Translations under genes and position numbers: made by a program | DNA from: Aurantiochytrium sp. KH105 | Lineage: Eukaryota; Sar; Bigyra; Thraustochytrida; Thraustochytriidae | Length of the DNA stretch: 64,000 bases | Direction of reading: 5' to 3' | NCBI GenBank assembly: GCA_003116975.1 | Contig: BGKB01000044.1 | Location: 818,940-882,939 of the forward strand | Shown: positions 9,449-18,964 of the stretch, one piece after another | How the letters are laid out: each line of letters begins with the position of its first letter | Numbering within the stretch: the stretch's first letter is position 1 | Notes under the pieces: model-generated | Database searches by the model: none | What the model was told of the DNA's origin: nothing | The model's input: only the letters and a program-made list of their open reading frames with translations

Positions 9449-10689
9449 GCAACAAGTAAGCTAGATTTTGTCATTTCCCGTGCTGTGGACCATTATTTGC
9501 TGTCACCCTCGCCGGTTCTCAAGTCAGCTCTAAATATTCTGTTGCCGACAGCGACTGCCAGCAAACAGACACTCGAGATTGGCTCTGAATTGTGGTGGGT
9601 AAAAATGTATAGGCATCCGCCAAAAGCATCTACCGATCACCCTGTAAGCCCAAGCATTTGAATCCTTTCTATTTTGTCAAGCGCTTGAACATAATGTAGT
9701 AGTTGTGCGAATCATTCACTCAGCATTCCCTCACTCTATACGTCAACCCTTTGGCGTGACTGGGCGCTCGCTGCCCATCTTTCTCCCTCCACAATACCAC
9801 CTATGATCCTGCTACCAGCGTAAAATGAGCCCGGTCCATCTTTCGCTCGCAATCATTTGTCTCAAAGTCTGATGGCGCCACCAGAGCGAGATCCTGAGTC
9901 ACTGCATCTTGCTTGCAGCTGCAAGTGCGCGCCTTCCTTCCCACTGCCGACCCACATTCTCGATCGAACAAGCAAGCCCTGCCTTTCCCTGGCCGACCCG
10001 ACCATCCAATGGCCATCCATCCGTCCATTTAGATCGTCCAGCGTGCGCACTTCCCGGCAGTTGGCGCATCTTTCTTTGTCGATATCCCACGGCTCACGCT
10101 CGGCCTTGCTACCTGCTGCTGCTGCTGGCCGCCGCCGCGAGAGAGATCAGATCGTCTGATCGTCTCGTCTTCGTCGCTCGCTCTCCGTCATCACGACGTG
10201 GACGGCGACGCTGCTGTGATGATCAATCAATCAATCACTCGATCCATCAATCGATCGAACGAGAACAAACGTGTGTACTCCCTCCGTCCCGTACTTTCTC
10301 CTCCCTCGCACGCCTTGCCTGCAGTGACTGAGAGTGCCTTGCGCGCCATCTTCTTCCCCTCCGACGCTCGCATCTCGACTCAGCTCATCCCTCCCGTCGC
10401 GGCCGCGCTGCGCTGCGCTGCGCTGACGTCGGCTGGGCGGCCGCCCTGGGCTAGCTGATCGCGGCGCGCGTCGCGGTTTCGCTGGGCTCGGTCTGGCTGA
10501 CTTTCCACTCGTGCGTGTCGCACGCGTGACGCCGGGAGCCAGACACACACACGCACGCACGCACGCACGCAAAAAGAAAAGGAAAGAAAAGAAAAGAAAA
10601 CTAGCTGTAAAGTAAAGTAAAGTAAAAAGAAAAGAAAGGAAAAGAAAGGTAGAGTTTAAAGCAACCAAAGCGAAGGCGAGGCAAGGCGA

Positions 10690-10719
10690 GAGAAAGAAAG
10701 AAAGAAAGAAAGAAAGAAA

Positions 10720-10804
<85 letters not shown>
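10690..10804 (+). repeat. (GAAA)n microsatellite
   Basis: About 28 near-perfect GAAA units with one GGAA interruption lie just before an assembly gap. This tract is the likely cause of the gap. Confidence 0.95.
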
Positions 10805-10805
<1 letters not shown>

Positions 10806-10816
10806 CGCACGCAAGG

Positions 10817-10841
10817 NNNNNNNNNNNNNNNNNNNNNNNNN
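10817..10841. other. Assembly gap (25 N)
   Basis: Twenty-five N follow the GAAA/ACGC repeats. The true length is unknown. Confidence 0.99.
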
Positions 10842-11157
10842 CGCGCGCAGACCCCGAACGGAGCGGCGGGGCCGCGCGCGGCGCAGGGCAGGGCGCCGTC
10901 GGCGCGGGCGACAGCGAGCGCGAGCCGCGCAGGCAGGGCAGGGCAGGGCAGAGCAGAGCAGAGCACGGTCGCCGGCCGCAGACGCGCGGGGAGCGAGGCG
11001 CGCAGCGAGGCGCGAGCAGGCGGCACGCGCGGCACGCGCGGCAGCGAGCGAGCTCGCGAGCCCGCCAGCTTGCTGCCGTTCGCGGCTCGCAGGTGGCCGC
11101 GCGCGAGGAGCGAAGCCCGGGCGGGGAAGGGAGGAGGAAGGCGCGGAGGAGGGCAAG

Positions 11158-11757
11158 ATGGAGGTGAACACGTCGGTGCTGTCGATGATCGACGAGGTGC
11201 AGGCGGCCTCGCAGCGCGCAGAGCTCGGCGCGCAAATCGCGGCGGCAGAGGGGACAACGCGAGAAGATGTGATCTTCCCCGCCAGCTTCGAGGCCTTCAT
11301 GAAGTCCTCGTCGAAGCGGGGCATCACAGCGCAGAACTTTATGGCTGTCCTTGCCGGTCTTCAGTTCGCCGTCGTCATTCTCATCGCACAGCGCAGAATC
11401 CCGCTCGCGGACCCTACCGAATTCTTCGTCGTCCTCTCGATGCTTATGGTCACCGCCGCACACGCCAAAATCCTTGATTTCCTGCCGGACGGCAATAGTA
11501 TCGTCAATGACCTTGAGGCCATCAAGTTCCTTGTCATTGGATTTCCCATTGTCATCTTTATGGTCGTCATTGAAATGTGGTTCATTGGCTACCTTTTCAG
11601 TTATCGCCCAGAGGTTGAGCTAAGTGCCTTTATGGATAACGCTGCGAGCATCCTCGCCGTCGCCAAGACACTCAGTATTTCCAAGGTTTTGGTCGTTTCG
11701 ACCGTACGCATCCTCGCGCCTTTTTTCCGCGCCTGCCGTCCTTCAAAGAAGCGGTAG
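11158..11757 (+). CDS. Unknown multi-pass membrane protein
   Basis: This 199-residue protein is not recognised. After a soluble, helical N-terminal segment (about 1-58) there are hydrophobic stretches at about 61-80 (FMAVLAGLQFAVVILIA), 86-106 (FFVVLSMLMVTAAHA) and 120-150 (FLVIGFPIVIFMVVIEMWFIGYLF). A moderately hydrophobic C-terminal region (SILAVAKTLSISKVLVVSTV) precedes a basic tail (CRPSKKR). Three to four membrane spans are likely. The basic tail resembles a dilysine-type ER retrieval end (KKR rather than KKxx), which is weak evidence. The ATG lies in AAGATGG, a good eukaryotic context. The J-protein gene converges on it 479 bases away. Confidence 0.7.
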   Translation: MEVNTSVLSMIDEVQAASQRAELGAQIAAAEGTTREDVIFPASFEAFMKSSSKRGITAQNFMAVLAGLQFAVVILIAQRRIPLADPTEFFVVLSMLMVTAAHAKILDFLPDGNSIVNDLEAIKFLVIGFPIVIFMVVIEMWFIGYLFSYRPEVELSAFMDNAASILAVAKTLSISKVLVVSTVRILAPFFRACRPSKKR

Positions 11758-12236
11758 CCTGCAATGCGAGAGAGATAGCTGTTTTCTTTTGTTCCTGATC
11801 TATTCACACGCGCCAATCCACGCGCCCAGCTCATCCGTACCCGCTCAATCGCTCAAGCACACGCTCATGCTCACGGACGCTCTTATCCTCGTGTCAGGAT
11901 TTGCACGGCTTTTGTCGATTCTTGAGAATCCCACACACAATCGCACTTGCCATCTTCCTTCGCGAAACGCCGTTCCGATACAAATGAAAGACAGAAAAGC
12001 ACTGACGCAGAGAGAGCGAGAGAGAGAGCTTGAAAATATGTTTCTGACCAAGATTTTATCAAACAAGAAAAAATCAATTTCAAACAATGTCTTTTTCCAT
12101 CCCATTGCCAGGAACTCCAAAAAGCAAACAGCTCCAAAAAAAATTATAAAAGTAAAAAGCAAAGCAACATTGTGTTCGTGAGGATGGGATCGTCGTGGAT
12201 TGATCAAGACGAAACTAGCTAGGAGCAAAGTCAAAA
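11758..12236. other. Convergent 3' region, AT-richer
   Basis: It lies between two stop codons of convergent genes. It becomes A-rich from 12050 (AAATCAATTTC, AAAAAAAATTATAAAAG), consistent with 3' UTRs and poly(A) sites on both sides. No gene is seen. Confidence 0.5.
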
Positions 12237-13127
12237 CTACCTCCGGGTGATGCGCAGCCAGACATTTCGCATCAGTCTCCACGCCAATTCGGGGGGAATG
12301 TTACGCAAAAAGACAAGCGCCCCCACGGAAAGCAAACGCAGCGCGGTAGAGAGCATGCCAGGGAAACGCAACATGATGGCCAGCGGGACAATCGCTGACA
12401 AAATGAGGCCCTTTCGCTCTCGAGCGAACTCCTTGGCAAAACTGAAATCGCCATGGCGAGCTGCTTCCCATGCCGTTGAGGCCTCCGAGCTCACCACTTC
12501 GACGTATTCCTTGAGACCAAGGTCTTGCCACACCTTGTGGAAGATCTGGTCTGCAAAGTCGTCGCTTCCGGGGGCTGCACTGGCATTCTGGTTGAATCGC
12601 TGTTGGTTATCATGATGGCCCGTCATGTCGTATACATGCCGCTTTTCCGCGTTCCCAAGTACCTCGTATGCAGCGGCAATTCGATGAAACATCTTTTGAG
12701 CATTGGGATCATCCGGATTGATGTCTGGATGGTACCGCTTGGCCAGCTTAAAGTACGCTTTCTTGATTTCTTGCTGCGACGCGCTACGGTTCGTTTCAAG
12801 AATCTCATAGAGGTCATCCGAAGACGCACCACGGCTAAAAATGCTGCGTGCCGAGACTGCGAGCGGCTCATGCAGTTTCCAAGCTCGCGTCGGCTGTGTC
12901 AGAAGCCCAAGATTACCGAGCCTCGGCGTTGATCCAAGCAAACTATTTCTTCGGACGGCCATGGGCGTCGTCCACAGAGATCTCGCTACGCTTCCTGTCC
13001 TCAGCGACGTTTGCCAGGCCGTCGCGAGCCTTGACCTCGCGTCTGGAACTCTCCTCGTAGGCTGCAGTATGCCGCCCCTTGCCGAGGCCAGCAAGCTGCT
13101 ACTGGCTTGTCTTAACGCAACTCTCAT
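12237..13127 (-). CDS. Mitochondrial-type DnaJ/HSP40 protein with C-terminal hydrophobic segment
   Basis: This 296-residue J-protein is a likely co-chaperone of a mitochondrial Hsp70. The first ~95 residues are rich in Arg, Ser and Leu and almost devoid of acidic residues, which is a good mitochondrial presequence. The J domain follows at about 105-170 (DLYEILETNRSAS; KKAYFKLAKRYHPDINPDD with the HPD tripeptide; EVLGNAEKRHVYD). There is no Gly/Phe region, zinc-finger region or canonical peptide-binding domain, so it is type III. Near the C-terminus a hydrophobic stretch (LILSAIVPLAIMLRFPGM, then LRLLSVGALVFL) suggests membrane anchoring. ATG 13127 is chosen because the presequence starts there; an open frame extends 133 codons upstream without protein-like composition. 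Confidence 0.8.
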   Translation of the reverse strand: MRVALRQASSSLLASARGGILQPTRRVPDARSRLATAWQTSLRTGSVARSLWTTPMAVRRNSLLGSTPRLGNLGLLTQPTRAWKLHEPLAVSARSIFSRGASSDDLYEILETNRSASQQEIKKAYFKLAKRYHPDINPDDPNAQKMFHRIAAAYEVLGNAEKRHVYDMTGHHDNQQRFNQNASAAPGSDDFADQIFHKVWQDLGLKEYVEVVSSEASTAWEAARHGDFSFAKEFARERKGLILSAIVPLAIMLRFPGMLSTALRLLSVGALVFLRNIPPELAWRLMRNVWLRITRR

Positions 13128-13311
13128 GGCGTCTTGTGCGTGTGTCCCGAAGCTCGCCCAAGCCGCAAGTCCGAAGCCCGTCTCCGGCGTGTCCTGGGCC
13201 GCGTGTACGCCTTTTGCGCGCCTCTTGCCGTGCTTTGCTCCCCGCGCCACGCCGCGCCTTCTTACGTCGTTTGAGGTCTGGAAGACACCTCCGGCAAGAA
13301 GCAGCGGCAGC

Positions 13312-13336
13312 CAGCAGCAGCAGCAGCAGCAGCAGC
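13312..13336 (+). repeat. (CAG)8 microsatellite
   Basis: A perfect CAG run lies upstream of the J-protein start codon. Confidence 0.9.
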
Positions 13337-14324
13337 GAGAGTGTGTGCGTGCTCCAGAACGACGAGACGGCATCCTTTCTTTGACTGCTTTTTTGCGTGG
13401 TTTCTTGAGAGCAAGCGGGATATAACACATGCAAGGTCCATCTTTCTGCCACTGATGGAGAAGCCTTGATCGCAGATCAGTTGCCTCGCATGGCCTTGGG
13501 TGAGCAAATTGAAAAAAAAGAATCAAGGCCTCTCATCTGACTGAGCTCCAGCGCTCAGCTGTGCCTGTTTTTTTTCTTTTCGTTTTCACCTTCGCGGTCT
13601 CGTTGGGAATCCTCGACAACGACCTCTAACAACATGAAGTACCAGCGTAGGGAAAAGTGAAATTTAGTTCTTGCATGTGTTATTTTGCTCGCCCATAACG
13701 CCAACGCTTCGGAGGAGAGATAACTGGCCAGCCAGACTTTCTTTGCTCGCTTCACTGCTCCTATGCGGTTCGCAATCCCTTCTGCAGACTCTCTCTTACC
13801 GCACGCGAAGTTTGCGAACTGTGGAGCTTGTTCTGGCACGATGTGGTCATCGCGATCACAATAGGGAAGCCGAGATGGAAATATCCATAACTTGCTCTAG
13901 AGGCTATGCACGCCACAGCATATCCTACGGAAGCTTGGTACGGGCGTGGAGAGGCAACACACGGACTTTCGCCCACCATCGCAGCCTTCCGTCCATTTCT
14001 GAAGTGCGTTTTTGCAAGATCTCTGTGTCTGGGGCATCTCCAACTTGCGACTTTGCCAACTCCTTTCTCAACAACTTCAAATCGTAAGACCAATTTTTTA
14101 GTTGTCACGTAGTCCCATTCGCGCCCTCCGCCCGACCCATCCAACAACAACTTACCAGCGACCGCACAAGAGTCCGCGCAGGGCGCCTTCTGGGTCAAGT
14201 TGAGTCAGAAATGGCCACTTTTAACTTATTGATTTGCGCCCGCTCTGCATGATCTTCCATGGCAAGGACGGGTTTTGCGATGCCAGTCCTCTGCATTTGA
14301 TTTTCTTCCATCGTTAGGGTAAAA

Positions 14325-14353
14325 GGTCCGATTTGCGAATCACACAGATTTGC
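14325..14353 (+). repeat. Candidate left inverted repeat of the transposon
   Basis: It matches the reverse complement of 18173-18207 at roughly three quarters of positions after small gaps (shared core CCGAT-TGCGA and CAGATTT). It is degenerate and could be coincidental. Confidence 0.35.
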
Positions 14354-14577
14354 TACTTAATCGGCGCCCGAGAAATCGTTCAGGCGCACTACTCAATAAA
14401 ACCAGAAGCAATACGAAAATAGACCACATGATAGGCCGGCCAATACATTTGTATGAGCGGACGTGGCTTGAACCCAAGTGGTGGTTAGGCCTGGTTGTGG
14501 TTAGGCCTGGTGGTCGCGCAGCTTGAGCTGCAGAGATCTTTTCTAGCGCAGCGTGTCGGCAGCTCCGTCGACGAAAG

Positions 14578-17500
14578 ATGAGCCAGCGCATGATCACGAG
14601 CTTCTTTGCGTCGCCGCCGAAAGCCGTCGACGGCCCCGGGGAGAGACAAAGCGACGAGGTCGCTTCGAAGTTTTGCGATCTCTTGGCCTTGGCCGAGCCG
14701 CCCGCAAAGCGAGGCCGAGGTCGGCCAAAAGGGAGCAGTAACGCAGTGGTGCAGGATGGTTTTTTAAAAGCACCCTCGTCCACTGCAGAGTGCCCAGGAG
14801 CCTGCGTCGATGAAGCCAGCAATCTGGGCGACGCTGTCGACCCGGAAATGGACGATGTGCTGGACACATCGACACCTCAAAAACGGAAGCGTGGAAAGTA
14901 CAATTCCTTGAAGGACCCAAAGTATCTCGCTGTCGCTCAAGAGGCAGTCGATCGTGCTCTCGGCAATGGGAACTTTTCCAATACGGTGATACCGTCGCTT
15001 GCATGGATAATCGACCACTACTCTCGGTCTTCCGACTATCGATTCAACAGGTGGACCCTCACGAGGCTGATCGAAGAGGCCAAAAAAAATGGAGGAAGGC
15101 TTCAGCCCTACGAGACAGTTCTGACGCACAGTCTTGAGCAGCAGTTGAAGGAATTTATCGTTGAATGTTCCAAGACTGGCATGCCACTTTCCGCAAAGGA
15201 TATCAAGGGGATGGCATATGATCTCGCTAGACTCAAGGACAGCAACACCAAATTCAGAGCGACAAATGGCTGGTGGAGTTCCTTCAAAGCTCGTCATCCA
15301 GATTTGCAAATCCGGCGACTCCAGGAGCTTGACGCTATGAGTAAACGTACGCTCAACTATGATATCGCGTCCGAATGGTTCGACTTGGTACAGCACAAGT
15401 ACGCCGAAGTGCGTGCGATCAATCAGAAAATCTTAGCAGCAAAAAGTCTGTCCGGAGTCTATGCGCTGCGGCCAGACCTCGTGCATAATATGGACGAGAT
15501 AGGTTTCCAGCCGAAATGGGGTCGGCGATTCGGTATCTGCGACAAGAGTGATAGATATGCGCATACAGACGTTCCACCCAACACACCGACAGTAACGATG
15601 CTGGCTTGTGTCAGTGCTGCGGGGGACAACATGCCCCCAATGTATATCCTCAAAGGAGTTCGGTCGTTCAACGAAGATAAACTGGCGGAGCTCAAAGCTA
15701 ATGCGACCGTAGGTGCCAGCTTTCACCGAACTGCAGATGGGTGGACGAACTACGAAAAATTTACAGAGTGGTCGAAGCTTTTCACAGAATGGATCAGAAG
15801 CTTCGACCCCCCCTATGGGGGAGACAAGAAAGACCGTCTCCACCACATTCTTGTCTTGGACGGGTACAATTCATTTGTCAAGAACCTCCCCGCTCTGATC
15901 CATCTGCGCAATGAGCATGTGCATGTGATCTGCATGCCTGCGCACACTCCTTCTGAGCTCCAACCATTGGACGTGTCGGTTTTTGCTTCTGTCAAGCGAA
16001 CATTTGGCGAATACCAACAAACATTCATTCGTGCAACGAATGCAACGGGGGCCATCTCGCTTACTAAAGTGCCTCAATTTGCTGACAAAGCTCTTCGACA
16101 AGCAGTTGGAGACGTAGACTACGTCACGAGCGGTTTCCAGCGTACTGGATTGTGGCCTTTGAACACAGACTGGCCACAGGAAAACCTGACGACGCTCAAG
16201 TTCTCTCAAGATTTCTCAAAAGGGGCGTTGCAGCGTCGACGGACCTTCGACCTATTCGGCGAGGTTCGTGATCTTGGCGAAAATATCGTATTTGACATTT
16301 ATGGCATACCTGTAGCGAATACCAGCCTCCTCAAGCTCTATGATCCCAACCTCGGTGCCAAGGATCAAGCATGGATCACTGACGAAATCATGAACTCCAT
16401 GGGGAGACTAATCTGCGCGAACTCGATTCGATCCATGGTCATGGTCGATACGAACGTTGCTGCGATGTGGACACGTGATACGGGGAAAGGTCGGGCTCCA
16501 CGTGGATCAAGTAACCAGGCTGCACAGCAAGCAAAACGTTTGCTTGAGCACGATGTCATTTGCTTCCCCTGCAATCCGAGCTTTGCACATTGGAGTGTCA
16601 TCTTCATATTTGTGAAGGAACGTCGTTTCGAGTACTTCGACCCCCTTGCTTGCGAGGCGCAGGAATGGAAAGGTGGGGCCATCCGTTTTCTCAACGATTG
16701 CGCCTTTGAAGCGTATCCCGAAGAGCAGATTGACCGGGATGCAAGCACGTGGCCGTTTGTCAACACCTTTGCAGCAGCTGTACAGCATGATCAAGTCAAC
16801 TGCGGAATCCGGACGCTCATCGGTATGGAAACTGTTGCACGTTCAGACTCTCCTACGAGCGCAATGATTTTGTTTCCCGAAGCAATCCTCGCTTTCAGAT
16901 GCAAGTACTTTATGAAACTGCTGAGCGCAGCGGCCTGGGAGGAAAAGGACACTGACAATGACGTGAATGGAATGAAGGAATCATCTGAGGAATCCACTGA
17001 TAGTCCATCGCCGGAGGCGCAAGGCGGATCGCGAGTAAGAGGAGGAGATGGCGGAGAGTCTGCGACCGCGTTAAACACATTACTTGCTGAAATGAAGAAG
17101 ATGATGAAGGATCTTAAAGAGCGCGAATTGGCTGTGGCCGCATCAACAACTCACCAGACCATCATCAACTATACCAACAACTATTACAACATCCAAATAG
17201 GAAGTGCAGATGCGAGGCCACTCATCGAGAAGGCCTACGGAAAGCTCATATCGAGTTCTGGTTGCACAAGAGAGGGTCAGGATGGTTCCATTCAGGAGAA
17301 GCGGAGCGAGACCTCCTCGAAGAGTCTGATGGATGTCTTGTTCGAAGACGTTGGTGGTGCTGACTTCGTCTTTGGCAAAGAACGTGTATCAACGGATTCC
17401 TGGCGGCCGAAGGACATGTACGATCTCGAGCAACTTGAAGCCGTCGAGGCTCAAGACAAGTCCCGTGAGGCCGTGAGCAAGGCGAAGAAAACCAAGAAGA

Positions 17501-18126
17501 ACGACAAGCAGTTCGTTGAAGAAGCAGGTGTCCGCGCTTTCCTACTCCGAAAAGCATATGAGGATTCCTCGTTCGAGTTTGCGCGAGACGACAAGATTAC
17601 AAAAACAAAACTCATTGAGGTCCTACAACTCGCAGGGAAACGTGTTTCGATTCAGCGGTCTCGGCAAGAGCTGCTGGAGATTGTACGTTCCCTCTCTGCA
17701 AGCTCAGAGGAACATGTCTCAGAAGAGGCGAGCTCATCACTCGAACCACTCGAACCAAAGCCACCCCAAAACGCCGATGAAGTCCCAGCTGGAACGTCGG
17801 AGAGCGTTCCAGATACAATGGAAGAGGAGGATCTCGTGAAAGCGGCACTTCTTGCAAACGCTGCTCTTTCTGGGTACACAGGCGGCAAGCTAAAACGTTG
17901 CCATTTGGTGAGCTACTTGACCAAGATCAAACAATGGGATAAAAACTTTCCTTGGCAAGCCAAACGTGCACAACTTTTTCGCATGACCGTAGAGTTCATT
18001 CGGGCATTCCCTGAGATCGCTAATCCTGGGCCTATGCCAGCTGGAATCGTCGCCGCAAGCGAAACAGCCTGTAGCGATGTGTCTCTTGGCGAAAAGCAAC
18101 ACGGCACGCATACAATAAAAAAATGA
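14578..18126 (+). CDS. DDE-superfamily (pogo/Tigger-like) transposase fused to a Ulp1-like protease domain
   Basis: This intact 1182-residue protein combines several modules. Residues 3-10 (QRMITSFF) are a textbook PIP-box for PCNA binding. An AT-hook (KRGRGRPKG) lies near 45. A helix-turn-helix/CENP-B-type DNA-binding region is at about 100-260. The DDE catalytic core follows with D306 (HNMDEIGF), D428 (LVLDGYNSF) and D465 (LQPLDVSVF), a DD36D spacing. At about 640-780 there is a C48/Ulp1-type cysteine protease fold with H671-W (HWSVIFIF), D688 (EYFDPL), Q735 and C742 (QVNCGI). The last 400 residues contain a short coiled coil and a Lys/Glu-rich helical region. The role is cut-and-paste transposition; the protease could remove SUMO from host or self proteins. 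The unbroken frame suggests recent activity or domestication. Confidence 0.85.
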   Translation: MSQRMITSFFASPPKAVDGPGERQSDEVASKFCDLLALAEPPAKRGRGRPKGSSNAVVQDGFLKAPSSTAECPGACVDEASNLGDAVDPEMDDVLDTSTPQKRKRGKYNSLKDPKYLAVAQEAVDRALGNGNFSNTVIPSLAWIIDHYSRSSDYRFNRWTLTRLIEEAKKNGGRLQPYETVLTHSLEQQLKEFIVECSKTGMPLSAKDIKGMAYDLARLKDSNTKFRATNGWWSSFKARHPDLQIRRLQELDAMSKRTLNYDIASEWFDLVQHKYAEVRAINQKILAAKSLSGVYALRPDLVHNMDEIGFQPKWGRRFGICDKSDRYAHTDVPPNTPTVTMLACVSAAGDNMPPMYILKGVRSFNEDKLAELKANATVGASFHRTADGWTNYEKFTEWSKLFTEWIRSFDPPYGGDKKDRLHHILVLDGYNSFVKNLPALIHLRNEHVHVICMPAHTPSELQPLDVSVFASVKRTFGEYQQTFIRATNATGAISLTKVPQFADKALRQAVGDVDYVTSGFQRTGLWPLNTDWPQENLTTLKFSQDFSKGALQRRRTFDLFGEVRDLGENIVFDIYGIPVANTSLLKLYDPNLGAKDQAWITDEIMNSMGRLICANSIRSMVMVDTNVAAMWTRDTGKGRAPRGSSNQAAQQAKRLLEHDVICFPCNPSFAHWSVIFIFVKERRFEYFDPLACEAQEWKGGAIRFLNDCAFEAYPEEQIDRDASTWPFVNTFAAAVQHDQVNCGIRTLIGMETVARSDSPTSAMILFPEAILAFRCKYFMKLLSAAAWEEKDTDNDVNGMKESSEESTDSPSPEAQGGSRVRGGDGGESATALNTLLAEMKKMMKDLKERELAVAASTTHQTIINYTNNYYNIQIGSADARPLIEKAYGKLISSSGCTREGQDGSIQEKRSETSSKSLMDVLFEDVGGADFVFGKERVSTDSWRPKDMYDLEQLEAVEAQDKSREAVSKAKKTKKNDKQFVEEAGVRAFLLRKAYEDSSFEFARDDKITKTKLIEVLQLAGKRVSIQRSRQELLEIVRSLSASSEEHVSEEASSSLEPLEPKPPQNADEVPAGTSESVPDTMEEEDLVKAALLANAALSGYTGGKLKRCHLVSYLTKIKQWDKNFPWQAKRAQLFRMTVEFIRAFPEIANPGPMPAGIVAASETACSDVSLGEKQHGTHTIKK

Positions 18127-18964
18127 AGATTTATCAAAATTTCCAGAGACTCAGAAGCATCAGAAGCATTGCGCAAAATCTGCATGTGGAAATCGCAGAT
18201 CGGTGCCGTCGCAGCGAGGAAAAATCTGAAACTTATAATAATTGATCTCAAGCAACAGCAATCGACTAGTTTCGTTGCTGAAGAGAAGGTGAAAGTGAGC
18301 GACACGAGGCTCTCATTTGTGCTCATCTTCACTTCACTTGCCAGAATTTTCTCCTTCAAAAGCGGTGATATCCATCCGAAAAAGCCACGGTATCTCCATG
18401 TCGATCGGCTCCGCTTCCTCAGCAAGTATCCACAAGTTCACGTTACTGCGGCACAGCTACTCGGCGTCCGATTCCAAGAGTTCCTCGACTGACTCTTAGA
18501 AACGTACACCCGCGCACGCCATTAGTGGCTGCACAGAACCACATGTCCCGCTGCCGCCGGCAAATTCGCCACTAGCCATCTATCCTCCCACCTCCCCGCG
18601 CCGCGGCCCCAGCCACCGACTCGAGCTTTCTCAGCCGAGAACAGCCGGCCTGCCAGCGCGGCTGCCAGCAGGCCTGGCCATGATCAAGATATCACGAACG
18701 TCTCGAAGGACGCAGACGGTCTCGCCAACGGACCCGGCGTGCCACTGAAGGCTCTGGTCTCACGGGTCACCTTGTCGGCCCATGGTCCCCGGGCAGTCCC
18801 TGCATCGTCGCGTGAGTACTAGGCACTAACAGTAAAGACGGCGACGAAGGAGTCACGGCCGCAGGCCGGCTGCTCGATGCCCGAGCGGCTGCAGACCCGC
18901 TTCTGGCCGCGGCGGCCGAGAATGGATGCGGCGAGGTGAGCGCCCCCGCGGAGCGCGACGCGTG
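18127..18964. other. Intergenic region after the transposase
   Basis: It contains the candidate right inverted repeat (18173-18207) and about 700 bases with nothing that I recognise. An open frame of 107 codons at 18169-18492 has no protein-like features. The last 200 bases form the leader of the next gene; a very short upstream ORF starts at 18922. Confidence 0.45.
18173..18207 (-). repeat. Candidate right inverted repeat of the transposon
   Basis: It is the partner of 14325-14353 and starts 47 bases after the transposase stop codon. The match is degenerate. Confidence 0.35.

Larger units (their letters stand above)
9449..11157. other. 1.7-kb intergenic region with simple repeats and a gap
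   Basis: No gene is supported. The stretch holds ATCA/GATC-rich sequence near 10220-10262, (ACGC)n near 10550-10570, a long (GAAA)n tract and the 25-base assembly gap. The last 300 bases are GC-rich, with GGCAG and GCGAGC runs, and are probably the leader and promoter of the downstream membrane-protein gene. Confidence 0.5.
13128..14577. other. Intergenic region upstream of the J-protein and transposase genes
   Basis: Nothing gene-like is visible over about 1.4 kb. It holds a (CAG)8 tract (13312-13336) in the J-protein promoter side and a 16-bp-spaced direct repeat of GTGGTTAGGCCTGG (14481-14494 and 14497-14510). It also holds the left candidate inverted repeat of the transposon (about 14301-14353). 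Confidence 0.5.
14301..18220 (+). mobile_element. Candidate DNA transposon of pogo/Tigger-like type carrying a Ulp1 domain
   Basis: The element is defined by the intact transposase gene and by an imperfect inverted repeat. The left side at 14325-14353 (GGTCCGATTTGCGAATCACA, then CAGATTTGC) resembles the reverse complement of 18173-18207 (GGCACCGATCTGCGATTTCC, then CAGATTTTGC). The similarity continues weakly outward (GATTTTCTTCC against GATTTTTCC). Termini and target-site duplication are not resolved, so the limits given are approximate. No second copy is present in the window. Confidence 0.4.

Noticed and set aside
9857..10331. Overlapping frames of 100-140 codons in the 9.4-11.1 kb intergenic region
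   Set aside because: Low-complexity composition, no domain, several equally long frames on both strands.
14461..14510. Possible minus-strand tRNA (GGGTTCAAGCC resembles a T-loop)
   Set aside because: The flanking bases do not pair as a T-stem or acceptor stem, and no D-arm or anticodon arm is visible.
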